Assembly: GCF_011022235.1 (NCBI RefSeq)
Contig: NZ_JAAIYP010000044.1
Span: 124,001-188,000, forward strand
Origin: Magnetospirillum aberrantis SpK
Lineage (GTDB): Bacteria > Pseudomonadota > Alphaproteobacteria > Rhodospirillales > Magnetospirillaceae
Length of the DNA: 64,000 nucleotides
Direction: 5' to 3'
A program made the position numbers and the translations under genes. The notes below the pieces were generated by a model, which had not been told where the DNA came from, searched no databases, and worked only from the letters and a program-made list of their open reading frames with translations. Shown in pieces: positions 17,266 to 27,617 of the stretch (the stretch's first letter is position 1; every line of letters starts with the position of its first letter).

Positions 17266-18084
17266 ATGACCGCTCCTACACCCCTGATGGCCGGAAAAAA
17301 GGGCCTGATCATGGGCGTCGCCAACGACCGCTCCATCGCCTGGGGCATCGCCAAGGCGTGCCGGGCCCAGGGGGCCGAGCTGGCGTTCACCTATCTGGGC
17401 GAGGCGCTGGAGAAGCGCGTGCGTCCGCTGGCTCAGGAAGCCGGCTCGAACATCGTGCTGCCCTGTGACGTCGCCGACGAAGCGTCCATCGACGCCACCT
17501 TCGACGCCATCAAGAAGGAATGGGGCAAGCTGGATTTCGTGGTCCACGCCATCGGCTTCAGTGACAAGGACGAGCTGCGCGGCCGCTACGCCGACACCTC
17601 GTTGCAGAACTTCCTGAACACCATGCACATCTCGGTGTTCTCGTTCACCTCGGTGGCCAGGCGTGCCGCCGACATGATGCCGGATGGCGGTTCGCTCCTG
17701 ACGCTGACCTATTATGGCGCCGAGCGGGTGATGCCGCATTACAACGTCATGGGCGTGGCCAAGGCGGCGCTGGAAGCCAGCGTGCGCTATCTGGCCGTCG
17801 ATCTGGGCCGTCAGAACATCCGCGTCAACTCGCTGTCGGCCGGTCCGATGAAGACCCTGGCCGCCTCGGGCATCGGCGACTTCCGCTATATCCTCAAGTG
17901 GAACGAATACAACAGCCCGCTCAAGCGCAACGTCACCTTGGACGACGTCGGCGGTTCGGGCCTTTATCTGCTGTCCGACCTGGCGTCGGGCGTGACCGGC
18001 GAATGCCATCACGTGGACAGCGGCTACCACGTTGTCGGCATGAAGGCGGTGGACGCCCCCGACATCACCGTGGCCAAGGACTAA
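17266..18084 (+). CDS. fabI: Enoyl-[acyl-carrier-protein] reductase (NADH)
   Basis: 272 residues. Reduces trans-2-enoyl-ACP in the last step of each fatty-acid elongation round. Atypical SDR with the FabI nucleotide-binding segment GLIMGVANDRSIAWGIA and catalytic Tyr159-x6-Lys166 (YNVMGVAK). SAGPMKTLAASGI and the C-terminal VDSGYHVVGM are characteristic. AAAGAGG precedes ATG 17266. It is followed 12 bases later by aroC and is probably co-transcribed. Confidence 0.97.
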   Translation: MTAPTPLMAGKKGLIMGVANDRSIAWGIAKACRAQGAELAFTYLGEALEKRVRPLAQEAGSNIVLPCDVADEASIDATFDAIKKEWGKLDFVVHAIGFSDKDELRGRYADTSLQNFLNTMHISVFSFTSVARRAADMMPDGGSLLTLTYYGAERVMPHYNVMGVAKAALEASVRYLAVDLGRQNIRVNSLSAGPMKTLAASGIGDFRYILKWNEYNSPLKRNVTLDDVGGSGLYLLSDLASGVTGECHHVDSGYHVVGMKAVDAPDITVAKD

Positions 18085-18096
18085 AAGGGGACATCC

Positions 18097-19185
18097 GTGT
18101 CGGGCAACGGCTTCGGCCATACTTTTCGCTTCACCACCTTCGGCGAAAGCCATGGTCCGGCCATCGGTTGCGTGATCGATGGCGTGCCGCCCCGGCTGTC
18201 CTTGTCGGAAGCGGACATCCAGCCCTGGCTGGATGCCCGCAAGCCCGGCCAGAACCGTTTCATGACCCAACGCCGCGAACCCGATCAGGTCAAGATCCTG
18301 TCGGGGGTGTTCGACGGCGTCACCACCGGCACCTCCATCGGCCTGTTGATCGAGAACACCGACCAGCGGTCCAAGGATTACGGCGAGATCAAGGACACCT
18401 TCCGTCCCGGTCATGCCGATTGGGTCTATGAACAGAAATACGGCCTGCGCGATTATCGCGGCGGCGGTCGGTCAAGCGCGCGGGAAACCGCCATGCGTGT
18501 CGCCGCCGGCGCGGTGGCGCGTGTCATCCTGAACGCCCTGGTTCCCGGCGGGATCGTCATCCGCGGCGCCATGGTGCAAATGGGACCGCATGCCATCGAT
18601 CCCGGCCGCTGGGATTGGGCGGCGCGCGAGCAAAATCCATTCTGGTGTCCCGATGCCGACACCGTGCCGCATTGGGAAGGGTTCCTGGACGGCGTACGCA
18701 AGGCCGGGTCCAGCACCGGCGGCGTGGTCGAGGTGGTGGCCTCGGGTGTGCCGGTGGGCCTGGGCGCGCCGGTTTACGACAAATTGGACGCCGACCTCGC
18801 CAAGGCGATGATGAGCATCAACGCCGTCAAGGGCGTGGAAATCGGTGCCGGCTTCCTGGCCGCCCAATTGTCGGGCGAGGACAACGCCGACGAAATGCGC
18901 ATGGGAGCGGACGGCCGCGTCCAATTCCAGTCCAACAATGCCGGCGGCATCCTGGGCGGCATCTCCACCGGCCAGGACATCGTGTTGCGCATGGCGATCA
19001 AGCCGACCAGCTCGATCCTGGTTCCCAAGAAAAGCGTGGACCGTTTCGGCAACGACATCGACGTCGTCACCAAGGGGCGTCACGACCCCTGCGTCGCCAT
19101 CCGTGCCGTGCCGGTGGCCGAGGCGATGATGGCGGTGACCTTGGCCGACCACCTGTTGCGTCATCGCGCCCAGTGCGGCGGCTGA
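18097..19185 (+). CDS. aroC: Chorismate synthase
   Basis: 362 residues with a GTG start after AAAAGGGG. Converts EPSP to chorismate using reduced FMN. Signatures include [31 protein letters not shown]-like [13 protein letters not shown], and the C-terminal [20 protein letters not shown]. Normal length. Confidence 0.97.
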   Translation: MSGNGFGHTFRFTTFGESHGPAIGCVIDGVPPRLSLSEADIQPWLDARKPGQNRFMTQRREPDQVKILSGVFDGVTTGTSIGLLIENTDQRSKDYGEIKDTFRPGHADWVYEQKYGLRDYRGGGRSSARETAMRVAAGAVARVILNALVPGGIVIRGAMVQMGPHAIDPGRWDWAAREQNPFWCPDADTVPHWEGFLDGVRKAGSSTGGVVEVVASGVPVGLGAPVYDKLDADLAKAMMSINAVKGVEIGAGFLAAQLSGEDNADEMRMGADGRVQFQSNNAGGILGGISTGQDIVLRMAIKPTSSILVPKKSVDRFGNDIDVVTKGRHDPCVAIRAVPVAEAMMAVTLADHLLRHRAQCGG

Positions 19186-19201
19186 TCGGGAAACCCCGGC
19201 C

Positions 19202-19678
19202 TTAGGGCGCGGCTTTTTCCTCGGGTTTGTATTGCTTGCCCTGCCAGCGCAGCACCACCTTGCCGCTGTCCAGGCTGTGCCAGCCGTCGTGGCTCTCGCT
19301 GGTGACGAACACCGTGTCTTCGTCGCCCCAACTCCAGCCGATGGCGAACCACCGGCCCTTGCGCCACTGCGCCACCACGAAGGGAAAGCCCTGCGCGGCC
19401 TCCCAGGAGGGGGAATCGACCAGCAACACCAGCTCGGCCTTGCCGTCGCCGTTCAGGTCGGTGCGGCCCAGGCGCAGGTTGTCGCGGGTGAAGGCGTTCT
19501 CGCCATAGCCGTTGTAGTATTCCGGCCAAAATGCGTAGACCAGATCGGCGATGTCGTCGGGCAGGTTTTCCGTTGGTGGCACCAACGGTACCTGGGCCAG
19601 AAGACGCGGTTCCTCGGTTGCCCAGGCCGGGGCGGCAAGGGCAAGGCAGGCCAGAAACAGGGCGGCGACGCGGGTCAT
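19202..19678 (-). CDS. Secreted protein with an EF-hand/VCBS-like calcium loop, unknown
   Basis: 158 residues. Signal peptide MTRVAALFLACLALAAPAWA, cleaved after about residue 20. The mature part has RTDLNGDGKAELVLLVD (residues about 72-88), a Dx(D/N)xDG calcium-loop pattern as in FG-GAP/VCBS or dockerin-type repeats, and several Trp residues suggesting a small beta-sheet protein. It converges with aroC. Likely periplasmic; role unknown. Confidence 0.75.
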   Translation of the reverse strand: MTRVAALFLACLALAAPAWATEEPRLLAQVPLVPPTENLPDDIADLVYAFWPEYYNGYGENAFTRDNLRLGRTDLNGDGKAELVLLVDSPSWEAAQGFPFVVAQWRKGRWFAIGWSWGDEDTVFVTSESHDGWHSLDSGKVVLRWQGKQYKPEEKAAP

Positions 19679-19824
19679 GGGGTGTTCGTGCTCCGAAGCG
19701 GCGGGAGCATAAAGGCCGTCTGGTCCGCCGTCAATGCACCCTGGTCATGGGGCTGGGGTTGACCGGCGGCGCTGGCGCGCTTACACCCAACACAGGACGG
19801 TTGAAACCAAAAGGATGTACCGCC

Positions 19825-21594
19825 ATGCGCCGGATCGGTCGCTTCATCGTCGTGTCGTTGGCCGTGATCGGCCTGTTGTTCGTGGTGGGGCTTGGTCTTG
19901 CCATCTGGGGGGCGGTCGCGTTGCATGGCAAGGGTGGGCAAAGCATGCCCAAGCACATGCTGTTGACGCTGGATCTTGAACATGAATTCCGCGACGCGCC
20001 ATCGCGCGATCCGTTTTCCGCCCTGACTCAAAACGACAGCTACGTCACCCGCGACGTGGTTGCCGGGATCGACCGGGCGGCCGGCGATCCCCGCGTGGTC
20101 GGCTTGTTCGCCACTGTCGGCCAAGCCAAGATGGGGATGGCCCGTGCCCAGGAAATCCGAGACGCCGTCGCCCGCTTCCGGGCCGCCGGCAAGCCGGCGG
20201 TGGTGTTCGCCGAAACCTTGGGCGAATTCGGCAACGGCACGCTGGAAACCTATGTGGCCAGTGCCTTCGGTCAAGTGTGGCTGCAACCGTCGGGCGACGT
20301 CGGCTTGACCGGCTTCATGGCGGAAAGCCCGTTCTTGCGCGGCACGCTCGACCTGTTGGGGATCGAACCGCAATTCGCCGGGCGCAAGGAATACAAGACC
20401 GCCATCGAGACCTTCACCGAAAAGCAGTACAGCCCGGCCAACGCCGAAACCATCAATGGTTTGTTGGACGGCTGGTCGGGTCAGGTGATCGCCGGCATCG
20501 CCGAGGCGCGGCGCCTGCCCGCCGACAAGGTGGGCGCGTTGTTCGGCAAGGGACCCTTCGTGTCGTCCGAAGCGCTGTCGGCCGGTCTGGTGGACAAGCT
20601 CGGCTATCGTGACGAAGCCCTGACCGCCGCCCAGGGCGATGCCAAGCCAGAGGAAGTGGATATCGCCGACTACGCCAAGGCGGCGGACAGCGGCAAGGGC
20701 ACCAAGGTCGCGTTGATCACCGGCGAGGGCGCGATCATGCGCGGCAAGGCGGAAAGCCCGTGGGGCGGCGAGGACGGCTTCGGTTCCGAAACCATCGCCG
20801 GCGCCTTGCGCGACGCCGTCGACGACGACGAGGTCAAGGCCGTCTTGTTCCGCGTCGACAGCCCTGGCGGCTCCTACGTCGCCTCCGACACGGTGTGGCA
20901 CGAGGTCATGCGCGCCCGCGCCGCCGGCAAGCCGGTAGTGGTCAGCATGGGCAACACCGCCGCTTCGGGTGGTTATTTCGTGGCCATGGGCGCCGACCGC
21001 GTGGTCGCCCAGCCGGGCACCGTCACCGGGTCCATCGGCGTGTTTACCGGCAAGATGGTGATGGCCGATTTCTGGCCCAAGCTGGGCGTCAGTTGGGACG
21101 AACTGCATCGCGGCGAGAATTCGGTGATGTGGAGCGCCAACAAGCCCTTCACTCCCCAGGCCTGGGACCGGGTCAACGTCATGCTGGACCGCATCTACGC
21201 CGACTTCACCGCCAAGGCGGCCCAGGCCCGTAAGATGCCGGTGGAGAAGCTGGAGCAATACGCCCGCGGCCGGGTGTGGACCGGGGCCGAGGCGGCACGG
21301 TTGGGGTTGGTGGACGCCCTGGGCGGTTATGACGTGGCCGAGGCGCAGATCAGGACCCTACTCAAGTTGCCGGCCGACGCGCCCTTGGCCATGAAGGCGT
21401 TTCCCGAGCCGCAATCGCCGTTGCAGATGCTGGCCCGGTTGGCATCGCGCGGCGGCGTCGCCGAGGAGGAAGGCGCCCAAACCCTGTTGCGGGCGGCGCG
21501 CGTGATGGCGCCGGTGCTTGACAAGCTGGAGGCGGCGGGGCCGCGTGCCGGGGCCTTGCGGTTGCCGGTGACGCAAGGGGAGCTGCCGCGTTGA
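19825..21594 (+). CDS. sppA: Signal peptide peptidase SppA, 67-kDa type
   Basis: 589 residues. Membrane-anchored Ser-Lys protease of the cytoplasmic membrane that degrades cleaved signal peptides. N-terminal anchor VVSLAVIGLLFVVGLGLAIW (residues about 9-28). Two S49 halves follow: the first with GRKEYKTAIETFT carrying the expected general-base Lys, the second with GNTAASGGYFVAMGAD carrying the nucleophile Ser, and TVTGSIGV. AAAAGGATG precedes ATG 19825, which decides against the longer open frame. Confidence 0.95.
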   Translation: MRRIGRFIVVSLAVIGLLFVVGLGLAIWGAVALHGKGGQSMPKHMLLTLDLEHEFRDAPSRDPFSALTQNDSYVTRDVVAGIDRAAGDPRVVGLFATVGQAKMGMARAQEIRDAVARFRAAGKPAVVFAETLGEFGNGTLETYVASAFGQVWLQPSGDVGLTGFMAESPFLRGTLDLLGIEPQFAGRKEYKTAIETFTEKQYSPANAETINGLLDGWSGQVIAGIAEARRLPADKVGALFGKGPFVSSEALSAGLVDKLGYRDEALTAAQGDAKPEEVDIADYAKAADSGKGTKVALITGEGAIMRGKAESPWGGEDGFGSETIAGALRDAVDDDEVKAVLFRVDSPGGSYVASDTVWHEVMRARAAGKPVVVSMGNTAASGGYFVAMGADRVVAQPGTVTGSIGVFTGKMVMADFWPKLGVSWDELHRGENSVMWSANKPFTPQAWDRVNVMLDRIYADFTAKAAQARKMPVEKLEQYARGRVWTGAEAARLGLVDALGGYDVAEAQIRTLLKLPADAPLAMKAFPEPQSPLQMLARLASRGGVAEEEGAQTLLRAARVMAPVLDKLEAAGPRAGALRLPVTQGELPR

Positions 21595-22331
21595 GCGGCC
21601 CCCCCAAAACGGTGGTGATCACCGGTGCCAGTCGGGGCATCGGCCATGTCACCGCGCGGCGGTTCCTGGCCGAGGGATGGCGGGTCCTCACCTGCGCCCG
21701 CGCCGAGGTGCCGCCGGAATGCAAGCGCGATCCCAACTGGGCCTATCACTTCGCCGTCGATCTGGCCGACCCGGCCGCCGCCGACGGTTTCGTGGCCGAG
21801 GCGCGCAAGCTGTTGGGCGACGATCCCCTGCATGCCTTGATCAATAATGCCGGCGTCAGTCCCAAGACGCCGTACAAGGAACGGCTTGGCGTCCTGAACG
21901 GCCCCATCGAGGGCTGGAAACAGGTGTTCGAGCTCAATTTCTTCGCTCCGCTCAGACTGGCGCGCGGTTTCGCCAGTGCCTTGCATCGGGGTAAGGGCTG
22001 TATCGTCAACATCACCTCGATCGCCGGCCATTACGTGCATCCCTTCGCCGGGTCGGCCTATTCCACCTCCAAGGCGGCGCTGTCGGGGCTGACCCGCGAG
22101 ATGGCGGTTGAGTTCGCGCAATTGGGGGTGCGGGTCAACGCTGTGGCACCCGGCGAGATCAGCACCGAGATGATCTCGGCCGAATACGAAGCGTTGGTGC
22201 CGCGCATTCCGCTGGACCGCATGGGCACGCCCGAGGACGTGGCCGGCACCGTGTTCCGCCTGTGCGGCGAGGACTTCGCCTATGTCACCGGGTCCGAGGT
22301 GTTCGTCACCGGCGGCCAACACCTGTATTAA
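21591..22331 (+). CDS. Short-chain dehydrogenase/reductase
   Basis: 246 residues with a TTG start that overlaps the sppA stop by four bases (TTGA). Classical SDR: TGASRGIG cofactor loop near residue 11, NNAG, catalytic Ser in NITSIAG, and YSTSKAALSG (YxxxK). The C-terminus VTGSEVFVTGGQHLY fits the 3-oxoacyl-ACP reductase-like subgroup, but substrate cannot be told. Coupled to sppA by overlap. Confidence 0.9.
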   Translation: MSGPPKTVVITGASRGIGHVTARRFLAEGWRVLTCARAEVPPECKRDPNWAYHFAVDLADPAAADGFVAEARKLLGDDPLHALINNAGVSPKTPYKERLGVLNGPIEGWKQVFELNFFAPLRLARGFASALHRGKGCIVNITSIAGHYVHPFAGSAYSTSKAALSGLTREMAVEFAQLGVRVNAVAPGEISTEMISAEYEALVPRIPLDRMGTPEDVAGTVFRLCGEDFAYVTGSEVFVTGGQHLY

Positions 22332-22340
22332 GATTCTGTA

Positions 22341-23120
22341 TCACGGTTCCGGCGCGATCCGGGCGCTCAGCGAGCGCGACACCGGCGCCGGGCCGGCGGA
22401 ACGGCGGAAGGGAACCGGCGGCGGTTCCTCGGCCTTGGCTGTCGTCTCGGGCGCTTGCGGGGCGCAGCCCTGGACCACATAGGCCTGATGCTGGTCGCGC
22501 AGGCTGACATAAGGGTCGTCGCCGCCGGCTTCGGCGGCGGTGGTGCTGTAGCGCAACCCGCCCGCCGCCACGCCCAGGTCGGTGACCACGTCGAACGCCA
22601 CCAGCGCATAGGAAACCTGGCTGAAGGCATAGATCTGGATGGCGGCGCCGCCGGCGATCAACAGCGCGTAATTCAGGCTGGCCGGGCCGACCAGGGGCAG
22701 CACCAGATAATTGCCGGGCGGCACGCCCACCTGACAGGCCGATTCGATGAAGTCGCTTTCCTGGCGTTCCAGACCCATGGGGGTGGCGACGTCGAACAGG
22801 CCGGCGACGCCAATTGTCGAGTTGACCAGGAAGCGCCCGGTGGGCACCGCCATGCCGTGCAGGTCGCGGCGAAGCGCGCCGTTGATGATGAATTCGATCT
22901 CGGTCAGGTTGTGGTAGGCGTTGAGCAGGCCGGTCTGGACGGCGTCTGGCACATAGGGACCGACATTGTCCATGGTCGGGCCGACCACGTCGAGAACCAG
23001 GACCCGGTTAAAGTCGAACATGGCGCGGTTGAACGTTTCCAGCGGGTCCTCGGCCGCCTGGGCCACGCCGGGGGCCGCCAGCACCGCCGCAACAGCAGCC
23101 ACGACGGCTAGGGTCTTCAT
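22341..23120 (-). CDS. mlaA: MlaA/VacJ-family protein, second of a tandem pair
   Basis: 259 residues. MlaA sits in the outer membrane and passes phospholipids from the outer leaflet to MlaC. Signal peptide ending GVAQA (residue about 22) with no cysteine after it, so it is not a lipoprotein. Family marks are DPLETFNRAMFDFNRVL, NLTEIEFIINGAL, GRFLVNSTIGVAGLFDVA and YLVLPLVGPAS. Its ATG overlaps the upstream copy's stop by four bases. The 50-residue Pro/Ala-rich tail differs from that of the upstream copy. Confidence 0.92.
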   Translation of the reverse strand: MKTLAVVAAVAAVLAAPGVAQAAEDPLETFNRAMFDFNRVLVLDVVGPTMDNVGPYVPDAVQTGLLNAYHNLTEIEFIINGALRRDLHGMAVPTGRFLVNSTIGVAGLFDVATPMGLERQESDFIESACQVGVPPGNYLVLPLVGPASLNYALLIAGGAAIQIYAFSQVSYALVAFDVVTDLGVAAGGLRYSTTAAEAGGDDPYVSLRDQHQAYVVQGCAPQAPETTAKAEEPPPVPFRRSAGPAPVSRSLSARIAPEP

Positions 23121-23959
23121 GGCGTCACCCGCTCCGCTATGATCCGAGCCAACGGCCGCGTTGCCGCCGTGCGGCGGAACACCGCCGGGGCGACGGAAAT
23201 CTTTGGCGGGGTGGCGGTGGTCTTCGGCGGGGCCGGTGCCGCGTCGGCCATGGTGTCGGCGCAGCCCTTGACCACATAGGCCTGATGCTGTTGGCGCAAG
23301 GTCTGGTAGGGATCGTCGCCGCCGGCTTCGGCGGCGCTGTTCATATAACGCAATCCGGCGGCCGAGCCGCCCAGGTCGATAATGATGAAATCCGCCGCCG
23401 CCAGGGTGGTGGAAATGAAGCTGAGGGCATAGACCTCGAGCGCGATGCCGCCGGCCAGGGCGGCGGCGGAATAGGTGTTGGCCGACCCCACCAGCGGCAG
23501 CACCACGTAAGGGCCGGGCGGCAGGCCGGTGTGGCACAGCGATTCGATGAAATCGGTTTCCTGTCGCGGCATGCCCATCGGCGTCGCCACGTCGAACAGG
23601 CCGGCGACGCCGATCGTCGAGTTGACGACGAACCGCCCGGCCGGAACCGCCATGCCCTTGAGGTCGCCGCGCAACGCGCCGTTCAGGACGAACTCGATTT
23701 CGGTCAGGTTGTTGTAGGCGTTCTTGAGCGAGGTCTTGACGCCGTCCGGCGTTCTTGGCCCCAAGGTGTCCACGGTGGGGTTGACCACTTTTGTGACCAC
23801 CGCGCGGTTGAAGTCGAACATGGTGCGGTTGAACGATTCGAACGGGTCGTCGTTCGTGCTGGCCGCCCCAACCGGACACGGCGCCATCGCGGCGGTCGCA
23901 AGGACCGCCGCCAACAAGCGGGGCAGGAAACTCCCCGACCGTGGCGCCACGTGAAGCAT
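23117..23959 (-). CDS. mlaA: MlaA/VacJ-family protein, first of a tandem pair
   Basis: 280 residues, closely similar over its core to the next gene: DPFESFNRTMFDFNRAVV, NLTEIEFVLNGALRGD, GRFVVNSTIGVAGLFDVATP, VVLPLVGSAN. A hydrophobic signal sequence runs to about residue 32; the only cysteine there (MAPC) has Pro before it and is a poor lipobox. A Mla ABC transporter is not encoded nearby. ATG 23959 lies in the centre of an 18-bp palindrome and has no clear ribosome-binding site, so the exact start is uncertain. Confidence 0.9.
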   Translation of the reverse strand: MLHVAPRSGSFLPRLLAAVLATAAMAPCPVGAASTNDDPFESFNRTMFDFNRAVVTKVVNPTVDTLGPRTPDGVKTSLKNAYNNLTEIEFVLNGALRGDLKGMAVPAGRFVVNSTIGVAGLFDVATPMGMPRQETDFIESLCHTGLPPGPYVVLPLVGSANTYSAAALAGGIALEVYALSFISTTLAAADFIIIDLGGSAAGLRYMNSAAEAGGDDPYQTLRQQHQAYVVKGCADTMADAAPAPPKTTATPPKISVAPAVFRRTAATRPLARIIAERVTP

Positions 23960-23967
23960 GCTTCACG
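23950..23967. promoter_or_regulatory. 18-bp perfect palindrome over the mlaA start codon
   Basis: CGTGAAGCATGCTTCACG reads identically on both strands; the mlaA ATG is at its centre. It could be an operator for a dimeric repressor, or fold in the mRNA and hide the start codon. Confidence 0.5.
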
Positions 23968-24021
23968 ATAGCGCGGGCCGGGGCGGAAACCAACCGTGGA
24001 TAGGTGACCGGACGGTTACCG

Positions 24022-25641
24022 TCAGGCCGCCTTGACATCGGCCAGGAATTTGTCCACCGCCTGACGCAGTTCGGACGCCTGTCCCGACAGCAATTGGGCG
24101 GCCCCCAGCACCGAGGTCGCGGCGTCGCCGGTGTCGCCGGCGGCCTGTTGTACGCCGGCGATGGTGCTGCTGACCTCGGAAGTGCCGGCCGCCGCCTGTT
24201 CGACGTTGCGGGCGATCTCGCGCGTTGCCGCCGATTGTTGTTCCACGGCGGCGGCGATGGCACCGGCGATGGCCGAGACTTCATCGATGACGTCGCCGAT
24301 GGAGCGGATGGCGTCCACCACCGTCTTGGTCTGGTCCTGCACGGCGGCGATCTGGGCGCCGATCTCCTCGGTGGCCTTGGCGGTCTGGTTGGCCAGGCTC
24401 TTGACCTCGTTGGCGACGACCGCGAAACCCTTGCCCGCTTCGCCGGCCCGTGCCGCCTCGATGGTGGCGTTCAGCGCCAACAAATTGGTTTGGCTGGCGA
24501 TGTCGTTGATCAGCTTGACCACTTCGCCGATACGGTTGGCGGTGACGGCCAGTTGCTGGACGTCGGAATCGGTGCGCTTGGCCTCGTCTGCGGCGCGGCG
24601 AGAGATTTCGTTGGAATGGCTGACCTGACGGCCGATCTCGCCGATGCTGGCGGCCAGTTCCTCGGCCGCGGCGGCGACCGTCTCGACGTTGGTGCTGGCC
24701 TGGGTCGAGGCTGCGGCTACCGAGGTCGCCTGACGCGAGGTCTGGTCGGCGGCGGCCGACAGGCCGGTGGCGGTATTGGACAATTCGGACGCGGTGTCGG
24801 CGACGGTGCGCACCAGATGCGACGCCTGTCCGTCGAAGGCGGCGGTCAGCCGGTCCACCGCTTCCTGGCGCTGGGCGCGACGGGCTTCGGCGGCATGCTG
24901 GGCGGCCTCCAGTTCCAGACGTTTCAGGCCGTTCGACTTGAACACCGCCAGCGCTTCGGCCATGGCGGCGATCTCGTCCTTGCCGGTGGCCGTGGGAATG
25001 GCGGTGTCCAGCTTGCCCTCGGCCAGCCGGGCCATGGCGGCGGTCATTTCCTTGAGCGGTTTGGCGATGCCCGAACCGATCATCCAGGCCACCAGGGCGC
25101 CGAACGCCACGGCCAGGGCGGAAATGACGCTGTCGGCGATCTCGGCGGTCAGGGCGGCGCTTTTCGCCTCTTCCTCCTGGGCGCGCAGGAAGGCGATCTG
25201 CCGTTCCTCGACCTGATCCAACAATCCTTGCGCGGTGTTGCCGGCGGCGACCATCTCGCCCATGCTCGCCTGTCCGGTCCGCAGACGCTCCAGCAGCGAG
25301 CGGTAGGTTTCCAGCTTTGGCGAGACCGAGGCCAGCGCCTCGCTCAATTCCGGCGTGCCGGCCCGCGGCGCGGTCTCGGCGATCAATGTTTCGATCTGAC
25401 GCAGGGTCTCGTCACCCTTGTCGTAATCGCCGGCCACCACATGGCGGCGCAATTCCTCGAAGCGGGCGTCGGCATCCTTGATCTGGAGCGCGGCCTCGGC
25501 GACGTCGGAATAAAGGTCGATGGCGATGCGTCCGCTATGCAGCCCGCGACCGCCCAGCAGGGCCACGATCACCAGCAGGGCAAGGACCATGGCGAAGCCG
25601 CCAGCGATGCGGCGCGGGATGGAAAATTGACTGAGTGACAT
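24022..25641 (-). CDS. Methyl-accepting chemotaxis protein
   Basis: 539 residues. Membrane helix near residues 13-34, a periplasmic helical four-helix-bundle-like sensor to about residue 180, a second helix ([20 protein letters not shown]), a HAMP domain ([20 protein letters not shown]), then a cytoplasmic signalling domain. The hairpin tip has the highly conserved [20 protein letters not shown] and [16 protein letters not shown]. It should signal to CheA/CheW; no che genes lie in the window. Ligand unknown. Confidence 0.95.
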   Translation of the reverse strand: MSLSQFSIPRRIAGGFAMVLALLVIVALLGGRGLHSGRIAIDLYSDVAEAALQIKDADARFEELRRHVVAGDYDKGDETLRQIETLIAETAPRAGTPELSEALASVSPKLETYRSLLERLRTGQASMGEMVAAGNTAQGLLDQVEERQIAFLRAQEEEAKSAALTAEIADSVISALAVAFGALVAWMIGSGIAKPLKEMTAAMARLAEGKLDTAIPTATGKDEIAAMAEALAVFKSNGLKRLELEAAQHAAEARRAQRQEAVDRLTAAFDGQASHLVRTVADTASELSNTATGLSAAADQTSRQATSVAAASTQASTNVETVAAAAEELAASIGEIGRQVSHSNEISRRAADEAKRTDSDVQQLAVTANRIGEVVKLINDIASQTNLLALNATIEAARAGEAGKGFAVVANEVKSLANQTAKATEEIGAQIAAVQDQTKTVVDAIRSIGDVIDEVSAIAGAIAAAVEQQSAATREIARNVEQAAAGTSEVSSTIAGVQQAAGDTGDAATSVLGAAQLLSGQASELRQAVDKFLADVKAA

Positions 25642-25710
25642 GCGGGGGACCTTTGCGCCAAGAGTGTCTTATGCACACCCAAGCAGATAGTCGTAAATTT
25701 GAGGCAAGAA

Positions 25711-25737
25711 CATGGCTGTTCCTTGGGTACAGCCATG
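25711..25737 (-). terminator. Probable terminator after purN
   Basis: Perfect 9-bp inverted repeat CATGGCTGT / ACAGCCATG (25711-25719, 25729-25737) with a 9-base loop. On the minus strand TTCTTG follows, a weak T-run. It lies 20 bases after the purN stop. Confidence 0.6.
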
Positions 25738-25756
25738 CTCTGGGCGCGGGACGGGC

Positions 25757-26401
25757 CTAACGCAGGGGATTCATCAAAGCGCCGTTGCCGGGGGCGTCGA
25801 CATGGGCGCGGGGGCCGTCCACCGTCACCTTGCCCTCGGCGACCAGCCTGAGCGCCAGCGGATAGGCACGGTGCTCCTGTTCCAGGACGCGGGCCGCCAG
25901 GGTGTCGGAATCGTCGTCGGGCAGCACCGGCACCGCCGCCTGGACCAGGATGGGGCCGTCGTCCAGTTCCGGGGTCACCAGGTGGACGGTGCAGCCATGC
26001 AGCTTGACCCCGGCCTCCAGCGCGCGTTGGTGGGTGTGCAGCCCCTTGAAGCTGGGCAACAGCGCCGGATGAATGTTGATCATGCGGCCGGCCCAGCCTT
26101 GGGTGAAGGCGGTGGACAACAGGCGCATGAAACCGGCAAGGCAGACGATCTCGACCCCGGCGGCGCGCAATTCGCGATCCATGGCGTCGTCGAACGCCTC
26201 ACGCGAGGGAAAGCCCTTGTGTGGGATGGTGCGGGTGGGAATGCCGGCCTTGGCGGCGCGTTCCAGGGCGTAGGCCCCGGCGACGTTAGAGATGACCAGA
26301 ACGATTTCGGCCGGAAAAGTGGGATCGGCGACGATGGCGTCGATCAGCGCCTGGAGGTTGGATCCGCGCCCCGAGACGAGAACGCCGACTTTCTTCTTCA
26401 T
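25757..26401 (-). CDS. purN: Phosphoribosylglycinamide formyltransferase
   Basis: 214 residues. Transfers formyl from 10-formyl-THF to GAR in purine synthesis. KVGVLVSGRGSNLQAL at the N-terminus binds phosphate; INIHPALLPSFKGLHTH holds the catalytic Asn and His; the partner Asp is in VTPELDDGPIL. GGAG lies 7 bases before ATG. Downstream of purM, with a strong hairpin in the gap. Confidence 0.97.
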   Translation of the reverse strand: MKKKVGVLVSGRGSNLQALIDAIVADPTFPAEIVLVISNVAGAYALERAAKAGIPTRTIPHKGFPSREAFDDAMDRELRAAGVEIVCLAGFMRLLSTAFTQGWAGRMINIHPALLPSFKGLHTHQRALEAGVKLHGCTVHLVTPELDDGPILVQAAVPVLPDDDSDTLAARVLEQEHRAYPLALRLVAEGKVTVDGPRAHVDAPGNGALMNPLR

Positions 26402-26420
26402 GCGAGCGCTCCGCAGGGAT

Positions 26421-26455
26421 GATCCCCCCCTCCCGTCCGGCGGGAGGGGGGGATC
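26421..26455 (-). promoter_or_regulatory. 15-bp hairpin between purM and purN
   Basis: GATCCCCCCCTCCCG (26421-26435) and its exact complement (26441-26455) flank a 5-base loop. No T-run follows on the minus strand, so it is not a normal terminator. It fills most of the 58-base gap and should shield the purM 3' end or reduce read-through into purN. Confidence 0.65.
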
Positions 26456-26459
26456 GTTC

Positions 26460-27524
<1,065 letters not shown>

Positions 27525-27617
27525 GGTCTTCCTCGTCGGCTAGCGTGTGGTATGGTGTCCCGTCTCGCGATCAGAGCTTCGGGCGGCCCGAAGATACTCC
27601 AACCCGGACGGTTTTCA

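Noticed and set aside
24004-25638. 544-codon plus-strand frame opposite the chemoreceptor
   Set aside because: Shadow; the minus frame carries HAMP and signalling motifs.
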